From an uncultured Pirellulaceae bacterium (lineage in GTDB: Bacteria > Planctomycetota > Planctomycetia > Pirellulales > Pirellulaceae), in assembly GCA_934278005.1 (NCBI GenBank), contig CAKQWG010000029.1:1-24802 (forward strand): a DNA stretch of 24,802 nucleotides, written 5' to 3'. Positions 6,268-13,813 of the stretch are shown in pieces; position 1 is the first letter of the stretch; each line of letters begins with the position of its first letter. A model generated the notes under the pieces. It searched no databases. It saw only the letters and a program-made list of their open reading frames with translations, and was not told where the DNA came from. The position numbers and the translations under genes were made by a program.

Positions 6268-8442
6268 CTACGCTCTAGCGGTTGACTGCTGCTGCAGTTG
6301 GTCCCACTTGTGCTGGCACCAACGCGTGAAGGCATCGAGCAGCGTAGCTGAGTTGCCCGGCACGCGCAGGCTCACGATTTGCCCAGGGATGACCTGCGCG
6401 GCTGTCTCGGGTCGCAAGCGTAGGCGACAATTAAAACGCGGTTGCAGCAGTTTGAGATCTTCGCTGCCTGTGGTGGACTGCTCCGTCCTTACCGCGATCG
6501 GTCCACCATAACTGGCGGCTAGCAGAGGCTGTAGAAGCTGATCGCTAGCTCGTGGATCAACTTTTTCTAATCGCCCGGCTAGACGCTTGCCGCCAGCGAC
6601 TTGCGCAACGATCAAGCTCCCGACGGCGGACCGCATGAGCGGGACATCATGTTGACCGATCGAGGCTACTATTTCCAAATCGCCAGGGCGCGCCACCATG
6701 GCTAGAGGCTCGCCCGCTTTGAGAAACATGCCCAAGTTGCGATTGAGTTCGTTGCTTACCAAACGTCCATCTCTGGGGCTGCGGACCAGCAAGTCTGCCA
6801 CTCGTCGGCGCAGTTGGGCAACCTGTATGTCTAACGCGTCGCGTTGAGCTTGCGCGGTCTGGAGTTCAGCCAAAAGCCCTTGCGCTCGTCGCAGAGCAAT
6901 AGTCTCAGCGATGGTCATCAGCTCGTTTTCCTTCAGCGCTAATTCCAGTTCCAGCTCGGGATTGCTTAGTCTTGCGATTGCATCGCCCACTGCTACGACG
7001 CTCTGATTGGTGACGAACACTTCGGTCAAAAATCCGTCGGTATCGGTGCGGATCCACTGTGGGTCGCGAAGCTCGACATAGCCGGGGATGTTGGGTTGAA
7101 GTGGCGCCGGGAGCACGCCTACTAGCAGGCACAAACTTGCAGCGATCACGCCACCCCACAGCGTTTCCCACCGACCTTTGAAGCATGGCCAATCCAGCCA
7201 GCCGTTGCTTCCTGTCGAATCCGCGGCCTGCCTTGCTCCACCTATAGCAGCGGGCGCCCGCTGGCTTGCATGTCTGCGCGCGGTGCGCAGCCTAAGTAGA
7301 GGCGTTAGTACAACTGCGTAGGCTCCCCAAGCGACCAGAACGATACCGACACCCTGTAGGCTCAAGATGGTACCGACCGCTAAACTCAGCATCATCACAA
7401 TGCGATATTGGTAACACGCCAATCCATACACTACCAGCGGAATGGAAATTCTGTGCCGCGCGATGCGCCAGGGCAGCATGCACTTGATCAGGCACTGCTT
7501 AGCGGCCAATTGAGCATCGGTATACAGGTTGGGGTAGTTGATAAGATCAGAAAAAATGAAGTAGCCGTCAAAACGAATCAATGGACTGGCATTGAACGCG
7601 AGCGTCGTCACCGTACCCATCGTGGCAACTGCGCAGCAGAAGTACTGCAGCGATTGATTATCGGTGGAGACCGCCACAATCGCAGCCAGAGAGGCGAGCG
7701 TTAATTCAACTAGCATCCCTCCCGCACAGCACAACATGCGTTGCATGCGGCTGGGAATAGTCCATAGATCGGACAAATCTACAAAAGGGATCGGAGCCAT
7801 GAAGATCAGACTAACGCCCGCCGATCGGATTTGACTACCGACGCGGACCGCCATCACGGCGTGCCCCATCTCATGGGCGGTCTTAAGCATCAACCAAGCC
7901 GCGCCCCACCACATCCAGCCGTCGGAGACAAATAGCCGGCTGGTGGCTTCGGCGAACAATCGCCAATGGGACAATACGCTCGCGCCGGCCACTAGCCACA
8001 GGAGGACTACCGCGAAAAATACAGGCCAGCATACCAGGGGCGCAAAGTATGCTCCCAGTCGTTCCATGACTGCGCCGCGGATTAACGGAATCTTGGTATA
8101 GATTGGATTGAAGTTGAATTTCGCGGCCGCTCTGGGCGATGTGGAGCTAGGGCTGGGAGATTGGATTAACCCCGCCTGGCTCAGCCACCCAACCACCTTC
8201 ACGACATCCTGCTGATTAATTTCCACGGTTTCGTCAAGGGCGTGTACCTCCAATGCGACCTGCGCCGCACAGCGCTTTCCGTCAAGCGAGCTAGCGATCA
8301 GGTACTCGACGCGTCCCATTCGCAGGTAGCGGCCGTCGATCGACTTGACGGCGTACCACAGACTTTTGCCTTCGCCTTGCACGACATAACGTAGGTCCGA
8401 CCGGATTGTCGCCAGCGGTTGAGAACTTGCATTTGTAACCAT
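6268..8442 (-). CDS. PqqD/RRE-like, M50 metallopeptidase and HlyD-like fusion
   Basis: A 724-residue membrane protein and the last gene of the export locus. Residues 1-95 look like a PqqD/RRE-type winged-helix domain: VVQGEGKSLWYAVKS, then YLRMGRVEYLIASSLDG, then VVGWLSQAGLI. Such domains bind peptide leaders in other systems. The core has several membrane helices with the zinc motif HEMGH at 190-194 and the third-ligand segment NASPLIRFDG with D292, as in site-2-protease-like M50 enzymes. After a polar linker (385-420) and a helix near 430-446 comes an HlyD-type adaptor section with a coiled coil near 495-560, up to about 690. Its ATG is separated by one base from the stop of the upstream adaptor gene, so translation is probably coupled. 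No ATPase domain is visible. Processing or export of a peptide or protein is inferred. Confidence 0.85.
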   Translation of the reverse strand: MVTNASSQPLATIRSDLRYVVQGEGKSLWYAVKSIDGRYLRMGRVEYLIASSLDGKRCAAQVALEVHALDETVEINQQDVVKVVGWLSQAGLIQSPSPSSTSPRAAAKFNFNPIYTKIPLIRGAVMERLGAYFAPLVCWPVFFAVVLLWLVAGASVLSHWRLFAEATSRLFVSDGWMWWGAAWLMLKTAHEMGHAVMAVRVGSQIRSAGVSLIFMAPIPFVDLSDLWTIPSRMQRMLCCAGGMLVELTLASLAAIVAVSTDNQSLQYFCCAVATMGTVTTLAFNASPLIRFDGYFIFSDLINYPNLYTDAQLAAKQCLIKCMLPWRIARHRISIPLVVYGLACYQYRIVMMLSLAVGTILSLQGVGIVLVAWGAYAVVLTPLLRLRTARRHASQRAPAAIGGARQAADSTGSNGWLDWPCFKGRWETLWGGVIAASLCLLVGVLPAPLQPNIPGYVELRDPQWIRTDTDGFLTEVFVTNQSVVAVGDAIARLSNPELELELALKENELMTIAETIALRRAQGLLAELQTAQAQRDALDIQVAQLRRRVADLLVRSPRDGRLVSNELNRNLGMFLKAGEPLAMVARPGDLEIVASIGQHDVPLMRSAVGSLIVAQVAGGKRLAGRLEKVDPRASDQLLQPLLAASYGGPIAVRTEQSTTGSEDLKLLQPRFNCRLRLRPETAAQVIPGQIVSLRVPGNSATLLDAFTRWCQHKWDQLQQQSTARA

Positions 8443-8443
8443 G

Positions 8444-9970
8444 CTACCACGCCAACTTCTTCATCAGCCACATGGCTGGTCGATGGAATAACAACCATCC
8501 TAGCGATTGTGAACCGCTTGACAGCCGGGCGGTTCCCTTCATGCCAGGACGCAGTTGTCCCGAATCATTTTCGACATCGATCGTCGCTTCGAAGACAACA
8601 TTCGTATCGATTACCTTGCCACGTGGATCGATACGGCTGAGCTCTGCAGACCACTTGGCCCCAGGTGCCGCGTCGACGCGCACTGTAGCGGTTTGGCCCA
8701 CTTTGATCCGCGCTAGATCGCTGCTGCTAAGATGAATGTCGACGCGCATGTTTTCCATAGAAGCGATTTCGAACAGCATATCGCCACGTGTTACCGGCGC
8801 GCCGTCACTTTGAAACCAATCGCCCTGAACGATTACACCTGCTACAGGGCTGCGCAGCTCCAAGCGGTCCAGTTGCTGTTCCAGCGATTCGATCTGTAAG
8901 GCAATTCTCTCTTGTTCCAACTGCGCCAGTCGCAATTCACCACCGGCTCGAGTAGCAAGAGCCGTATCGCGTTTCTTGCCAGCCGCCGCGTACTCCGACT
9001 CGGCGGAAGAGAGTTTCCAGCGCAGCTGTTCATCATCCAGGCGGGCTAGCACCTGACCTGCAGCTACCACATCTCCAGGGCGAACTATCGCTTGGCCAAT
9101 GCGTCCATCGACGGGACTTGATACAAAGCTTTTATGAGCCGGCTCGACCACACACACCCGCTGTGGCCAATATGGTAGCGGTAGAGCTAGGCTGGCAAGC
9201 AACGCCAACGCCGCTACTAGCCCAGTGCGACCCGGACGCGAGCGATAAAATTGCAGACGTCGTTGCCACGCAGCGGCTTGTGAGCCGGCGCGACAGTTCA
9301 GCCAAATCTGCAGCCAGTGCTGTAGCTCAGTTTGTGCCTGGGCTATCAGCGTCGAATAGGCTTGCTGGCTCTGCAAGTGCTCGGGTCTGCGGACGCAGAC
9401 CACAACGCCCATTTCGATAGCCTCACCCAGTCCCGGAATTTTGTCGTTGGACGCGCCGAAACCGAGCACCAACTCGCCGTTGACGGCTTGACGCAATTGT
9501 TCGAGCACCAGGGAAGAGCGCCCGTTGGCTGTAGCAAACAGACAAGTTGCCTTTGCCAGGATGGCTTCGCTGGTTGCCGAATGCACATAGGAACCAAGGG
9601 CGGTCTCTTGGACCGTCTGCGAAGCGTATTCTTCCCGGCGACCACCTGAGCGCAGCAGCCCCAGATAGATATCCCCCTTGAAGCTCCGCGCGGTCAGAGT
9701 AAGTGCTTTCTGCAGCGATGCGTCGCCGCCGTCCGGTGGACACTGATTCCAATCGACCAGTAGTGCAGCCAGAGCGCGTGGCCGAACGGCGGCCGGCGGC
9801 GAAGGGCTCTGTCGCACATGCTGGTCTAACTGCGTTTCGCTATCTGAAGGTTGGTTGCTCGCAGACCCATCGTCTGAAACATGCGAGCTCTGGTTGAGTC
9901 TCGAAGATGCGCCTCCAACAAATAGCGCTGCCGCGTAAGTATCGATCGAGCTATTACTATGTGCTTGCAC
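8444..9970 (-). CDS. HlyD-like adaptor with a cytoplasmic N-terminal domain
   Basis: A 508-residue protein. A polar N-terminus (1-60) leads to a soluble domain at about 62-235 (ALAALLVDWNQ to IWLNCRAGS) that I cannot assign with confidence; its order is weakly GAF-like. One membrane helix at 251-268 (LVAALALLASLALPLPYW) places that domain in the cytoplasm. The periplasmic part has the barrel-sandwich halves FVSSPVDGRIGQAIVRPGD (282-300) and LRSPVAGVIVQGDW, joined by a coiled coil (about 312-370), then a beta-barrel and a final hydrophobic tail. The start is GTG 9970, the first start codon after the upstream stop at 10051-10049; it has no clear Shine-Dalgarno. It is tightly linked to the downstream M50 gene. 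Confidence 0.82.
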   Translation of the reverse strand: MQAHSNSSIDTYAAALFVGGASSRLNQSSHVSDDGSASNQPSDSETQLDQHVRQSPSPPAAVRPRALAALLVDWNQCPPDGGDASLQKALTLTARSFKGDIYLGLLRSGGRREEYASQTVQETALGSYVHSATSEAILAKATCLFATANGRSSLVLEQLRQAVNGELVLGFGASNDKIPGLGEAIEMGVVVCVRRPEHLQSQQAYSTLIAQAQTELQHWLQIWLNCRAGSQAAAWQRRLQFYRSRPGRTGLVAALALLASLALPLPYWPQRVCVVEPAHKSFVSSPVDGRIGQAIVRPGDVVAAGQVLARLDDEQLRWKLSSAESEYAAAGKKRDTALATRAGGELRLAQLEQERIALQIESLEQQLDRLELRSPVAGVIVQGDWFQSDGAPVTRGDMLFEIASMENMRVDIHLSSSDLARIKVGQTATVRVDAAPGAKWSAELSRIDPRGKVIDTNVVFEATIDVENDSGQLRPGMKGTARLSSGSQSLGWLLFHRPAMWLMKKLAW

Positions 9971-10101
9971 GAGCGCGTAAGTCCAACGGCGAAAGTAGTG
10001 TTCTGATAAATTTATGGATCCAGCGCTGGGGCCTGGGGCCGATGCGTCCTAGCCGCCATCGAAGCTTGCGCGCGCCGCCATTATTCTTGTTGGCATTGCT
10101 T

Positions 10102-10135
10102 CTTATGTCGCCCTCTGGCTTACGTCGCCCTCTAG
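10102..10135. repeat. 17-bp imperfect tandem duplication
   Basis: CTTATGTCGCCCTCTGG at 10102-10118 is followed directly by CTTACGTCGCCCTCTAG at 10119-10135, with two differences. It lies in the 205-bp gap between the two HlyD-like genes. No other signal was recognised in that gap. Confidence 0.75.
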
Positions 10136-10175
10136 GCATTCGCTAGATCGCGCCTAGACTCCCGTTGTGGAGCTC

Positions 10176-11051
10176 TTACTTACGCGGTTCACTCGGAGGC
10201 TGTTGGTCGAGCAATAGTGCACAGCGAGAGCCTAAAATCTTTAGTTCGGGATTCTCAATCAGCACGCGGACTTCGATCAGGCCGCTCTCACCGTCGGCTA
10301 CCGGCGAAATATGCTCCAGCGTGGCCAGCGTGACTTGTCCATCGCCCAACCGAACTCGTACCTTGCGGTCGCGCGATAAGCTCTGAACCTCTTGGATCTG
10401 TAGGAAGAAGCTGGCTCGCAGACGCGATACGTCCACGATCCGCAATACCTCAGGACCGTTCGGAGATAGAAACTCTCCTAACTCTCGGTGAAATTCGGTG
10501 ACTATACCATCGATTGGGGCGGTAACGGTCCGTTGGAGGATCTGATGCTTGAGCCGCGCTACTTGTAATCCCAGCACCGCTTGCTCTTCAAGCTCGGAAG
10601 CCAACCGTGCTTCGGATATTTTCAGATCGGCCTGCGCACGTTCCAGCTCCGTTTGGGAACTAAAGCGATTCTCGCGAGCCGATTGGAGGGCTTCTACGCG
10701 GCGGCGGTTAAGTTCGACATCTGCGGCTGCAGCCATTTGCCGTCCGCTCGCTTGTGCTTGTGCCTGGACGATGTGCAACTGCGTTTCCATGGCGCTGGAC
10801 TCAATCTTTGCCAAGGGCTGCCCAGCGGTGACGCGATCGCCCAGGTGGACCAACAACTCCTCCAGCAAACCTGGTTCGGCGCAGGCCACATCGCTGGATC
10901 TCCATGGTTCTAATACTCCGTCGGGAGCATAGCCCTGCAGCGCTGAAACCCTAGACGACTTACTTTGACCAATCACGCTTTGACACAATATCACCGCCAC
11001 TAGCGCGATCGCAATCGGCATTAGCTTAGGGTTTATGGTCATGACGGACAT
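10176..11051 (-). CDS. HlyD/RND-type periplasmic adaptor subunit
   Basis: A membrane-fusion adaptor of about 291 residues that would bridge an inner-membrane component to the TolC-like channel. An N-terminal hydrophobic helix (LMPIAIALVAVILCQSVIG) anchors or exports it. The first barrel-sandwich half is EPGLLEELLVHLGDRVTAGQ, an Ala/Glu/Gln-rich coiled coil follows (METQLHIVQAQAQASG to LGLQVARLKHQIL), and the second half is TVTAPIDGIVTEFHRELGE. A short beta-barrel domain closes the chain. The open frame reaches a TTG at 11084. I prefer ATG 11051, and ATG 11042 is an alternative; none has a good Shine-Dalgarno. It lies downstream of the TolC-like gene in the same direction. Confidence 0.85.
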   Translation of the reverse strand: MSVMTINPKLMPIAIALVAVILCQSVIGQSKSSRVSALQGYAPDGVLEPWRSSDVACAEPGLLEELLVHLGDRVTAGQPLAKIESSAMETQLHIVQAQAQASGRQMAAAADVELNRRRVEALQSARENRFSSQTELERAQADLKISEARLASELEEQAVLGLQVARLKHQILQRTVTAPIDGIVTEFHRELGEFLSPNGPEVLRIVDVSRLRASFFLQIQEVQSLSRDRKVRVRLGDGQVTLATLEHISPVADGESGLIEVRVLIENPELKILGSRCALLLDQQPPSEPRK

Positions 11052-11312
11052 TGCATTGAGGACGAGTACAATCGCTGAATACAATCAGCGCCACTCAAAT
11101 TTACGGCGCAGTTAGCAATCTCCAAGTGGAATGTACCGGAATCGGTGGGTATCTAGACCACGGTGCAGCTCTTTATCGGTTGTGACGGTGGTACGGGCAG
11201 TTTCTGCCATTCCGTCATTGCCGCGTAGATGCGTTTTAATCCGACAACACGGTTTAAGAAGTCGAGACGGTTTCCGCTGAGCCCTCGTCTAACTAATCGG
11301 CTCTGCGGGGTG

Positions 11313-13241
11313 TCAGCGAAGCGAGGGGAGCAGTTCGCCGGTGGCCAGTCGCAAGCTGGCAATAGCGATCATGTGATCGGCCTGCGCACGCGCCCACGTG
11401 TTCTCTGCCTGGATCAGTTGAATTTGTGCGTTGAGCAATTGGTCGAGCAGCAGGTTTCGCGCGGTGCCGTCTAGAAATGCGTCCTGCCAACGAGCGGTCA
11501 GGTAGTCGAGTTCGGAGCGGATGGCCAGAGTCGAACGCACGGACGATTCCAACTCGCTAAAGGAGGCGTCGAGCTGTGCTATGGCACCTTCGACGCTGGC
11601 CCCAACGGTCAACAGCGTATGATCTAGATCGAGCAGTGTACGGCGCAGCTCTAGACGCCGCTCTCGCAAGATCGCCTTAGCAGCCGTATTGCTGTACGGG
11701 CGCAGATAGGTGACTCCTCCCGAGTAGCTCGGTCTGCCCGTGCTAAATTGATCGCCGAACGATTTGACTGCGTCGTAATCCCCGTTGAGGCCGCGAACGT
11801 AACCTTCCATTACCAGATTCAGTGTGGGCCGCAGCTCATTCTCAGCCACTTGCAGTTTGGCTCGCGCGGCCTGCAGGCTGACTCGAATGGCTTGAATCTC
11901 CGGATGGTAATTCAAAGCCGAGGTGAGTTCCGCTTCACGTGAGACGTAGCTCTTCCAGTCCGCCGGGCGGGTTAACGGTACAAGTTCCGACGCGGCTGCG
12001 TCCAGTAGCCCAGGGGCCGCCACGGCAGCTCGCAGATTGGCTTGTGCGGAGAGCATATGAGCCAGCGCTTTGGCCTGTGCGGCGCGTTGTTTGTAAATGG
12101 CCGACTCGGCGCGCAATTGTTGACTTTTAAGGGTATCGATATCGGCGCGACCCACCAACTGCGCGTGCAGCTCCTCCAGCGCCAGTACGCCGCGTGTGAT
12201 TTGCATGCAGGAAGCGCGAGCCGCTACCAACTCCCAATAGGTCCTGGTGATGTCGAAGGCGTGTCGCTGCACTTGTTTGGAAGCGTCCAACAAGCTCTCG
12301 TTGGCCGCTAAACTAGCGATGACAAACGAGGAGCGATTATAAGTCACCCCTGCACCGCGCATCAGTGGCTGAGTGTAGCGCATGACCATCTTCGCATCCG
12401 CCTGGTCGCTGGGCACAAAGAAGTCGGAATTGCTATCCTTGAAGTTGAAATCTTGAGCAAGCTCCGCCTGTCCACCACGCGTATTTTTAGCCCGAATCCC
12501 CGAGCTGTTCGTCCACAGATGATCATTCAGGCGGTTCGCCGAACCCGTGGTCAGAGTGTTGCCAACAGGATCGGAAGTATCTCTGAAAATCGACTCAACG
12601 AAGGCATTAGGGTCGAACTGACCGCTGGTCGCGGCGGCCTGCGCCTGCAGAATCTGCGGCTCGATCAGAACCGACTGGACGAGCGGAGAGTGTTCAATAG
12701 CTAACCAAATCAACTGTTCCAATTCCCAACTGCTGGTTGGCGTATGCGGCGCAACGGCCATCTGCTGGTCGGCTGTCCACCAGGGTTGAGTTAGCGCTGA
12801 GTAGTCTTCGCTCTGGACAACTGCGGCATCGGCCGAGTGCTTCAGCTCTGGATGCTTCAGCCCTGGATGCTCCCACGCGTCGCCGTCTACTGGGCCGTCT
12901 ACTGGGCCGTCTACTGGGCCGTCGACTGGGCCGTCCGGTGGGGCAGCCAGCGCTTCGCTCTCGGAGGCACTGCTGCCCAGGATCGGCGGACTCCATTTGC
13001 CAAAGTCGATCGGGCCATCAACCGACGGTATGGACTGATGTGCAGCCAGTCCGGGCTCAGAGCCGGGGGCACAGAATTCGTCGAAACTAAAATTCAAAGG
13101 AAGCGCCGCAATTGCATGCTCTGGCCTGGATGGGCTATCAAATGGAGATTGAGTATGTGCGCGCCCGCTCAGTCCTATCGCGATGGTCATCGCGAGGCCC
13201 AGCATGCACAGGCTTATCTTCCTTGACCACGCCACCTGCAT
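11313..13241 (-). CDS. TolC-like outer membrane efflux/secretion factor
   Basis: A 642-residue outer-membrane-factor protein and the first gene of the export locus. A signal peptide is visible (VAWSRKISLCMLGLAMTIAIGLSGRAHTQ). Residues 31-170 form an unusual low-complexity linker, with four DGPV repeats (103-118) and an HPGLK/HPELK pair. The outer-membrane efflux core starts near 172 (SWELEQLIWLAIEHSPLVQS) and contains the two-fold pattern of long Ala/Leu/Gln-rich helices (LRAESAIYKQRAAQAKALAH; LQAARAKLQVAENELRPTLN; LDQLLNAQIQLIQAENTWAR). Usual TolC relatives have about 420-500 residues, so the linker explains the extra length. AAAGGA directly abuts ATG 13241 with no spacing, which leaves the exact start a little uncertain. 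Confidence 0.9.
   Translation of the reverse strand: MQVAWSRKISLCMLGLAMTIAIGLSGRAHTQSPFDSPSRPEHAIAALPLNFSFDEFCAPGSEPGLAAHQSIPSVDGPIDFGKWSPPILGSSASESEALAAPPDGPVDGPVDGPVDGPVDGDAWEHPGLKHPELKHSADAAVVQSEDYSALTQPWWTADQQMAVAPHTPTSSWELEQLIWLAIEHSPLVQSVLIEPQILQAQAAATSGQFDPNAFVESIFRDTSDPVGNTLTTGSANRLNDHLWTNSSGIRAKNTRGGQAELAQDFNFKDSNSDFFVPSDQADAKMVMRYTQPLMRGAGVTYNRSSFVIASLAANESLLDASKQVQRHAFDITRTYWELVAARASCMQITRGVLALEELHAQLVGRADIDTLKSQQLRAESAIYKQRAAQAKALAHMLSAQANLRAAVAAPGLLDAAASELVPLTRPADWKSYVSREAELTSALNYHPEIQAIRVSLQAARAKLQVAENELRPTLNLVMEGYVRGLNGDYDAVKSFGDQFSTGRPSYSGGVTYLRPYSNTAAKAILRERRLELRRTLLDLDHTLLTVGASVEGAIAQLDASFSELESSVRSTLAIRSELDYLTARWQDAFLDGTARNLLLDQLLNAQIQLIQAENTWARAQADHMIAIASLRLATGELLPSLR
12838..12867. 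repeat. 15-bp duplication in the TolC-like linker
   Basis: TGCTTCAGCTCTGGA (12838-12852) and TGCTTCAGCCCTGGA (12853-12867) differ at one base. On the minus strand they correspond to the adjacent HPGLK and HPELK peptides. Confidence 0.75.
12885..12932. repeat. 12-bp tandem repeat in the TolC-like linker, four copies
   Basis: GTCTACTGGGCC is repeated at 12885-12896, 12897-12908 and 12909-12920. A fourth copy with one change lies at 12921-12932, and a decayed unit follows. On the minus strand it encodes the tetrapeptide GPVD. Copy changes would keep the reading frame. Confidence 0.9.
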
Positions 13242-13299
13242 TCCTTTGCATTGGATTCGGACAGTTTGAATGGGAGGTGAATTGACAGTGCACAGCCGG

Positions 13300-13317
13300 G
13301 ACTGTTTTGCAACAGTC
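13300..13317. repeat. Perfect 7-bp inverted repeat upstream of the TolC-like gene
   Basis: GACTGTT and AACAGTC are separated by TTGC. The palindrome ends 59 bp upstream of the TolC-like start codon. It could be an operator for a dimeric regulator or a short hairpin in the leader. Confidence 0.5.
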
Positions 13318-13688
13318 GCTAGGCCGGATACTGCTTCGGATTAGCTTCTCGCTACAACGCGGCGCTTGTTGTGTAAGGACTGGTACGCCTGCCCTCCCCC
13401 ATCATGAGCTACAGGAATCTTTAGTATCATCGTAATATTGAAGCCAATCCCTACATTGCACCTGGAAAGCTCGGCCCGGAATGCCACGTCCTGGCGTCGA
13501 TCTTCCGAACAATCGTTACAAGTCCTCCAGGCAGATTAGCTTCGCCGATCTGCATAGTGCTAGCTTTAGCTGCGATACCGACTTGGGCGACCTCTCCTGT
13601 CGCCGATTCTAGAGCGTGCTGGAGAAATATCGTCGAACCCAACCTGTCAGCTTTTTTCAAATTGAAGTGTCATAAGGGGCAGGAGAGT

Positions 13689-13721
13689 CCCCAAACCGGC
13701 CCCAAACCGGCCCTAAACCGG
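13689..13721. repeat. Three 11-bp direct repeats upstream of the PSD1 gene
   Basis: CCCCAAACCGG occurs at 13689-13699 and 13700-13710, and CCCTAAACCGG at 13711-13721. The 11-bp period is close to one helical turn, so the copies face the same side of the DNA. The array ends 92 bp before the PSD1 start codon and may be a regulator-binding array. Confidence 0.8.
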
Positions 13722-13813
13722 TTGCTAATCCGTCTGCAGAACGACTATGATGGAAGAAGCCTACCTGCCTGTCCCACCACTCGGCTGCACCAACCCTCCC
13801 ACCGGAATCTGCA

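Larger units (their letters stand above)
13242..13813. other. Divergent intergenic region, 572 bp
   Basis: This region separates the minus-strand export locus from the plus-strand PSD1/DUF1501 genes, so it should hold promoters for both. I find no gene with a credible start here. It contains a perfect inverted repeat (13300-13317) and a triple 11-bp direct repeat (13689-13721). A TTGACA occurs at 13282-13287 but has no matching -10 box. Confidence 0.6.

Noticed and set aside
6241..6270. Imperfect hairpin around ATCGATCGAT as terminator of the M50 gene
   Set aside because: The stem has a bulge, overlaps the stop codon, and is not followed by a T-run on the minus strand.
11052..11084. TTG 11084 as start of the first HlyD-like gene
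   Set aside because: Two in-frame ATG codons (11051, 11042) follow directly before the membrane helix. A TTG without a Shine-Dalgarno is less likely.
13451..13660. Minus-strand open frame of 69 codons in the divergent intergenic region
   Set aside because: It starts with TTG, has no ribosome binding site, shows no recognisable domain, and lies where promoters are expected.
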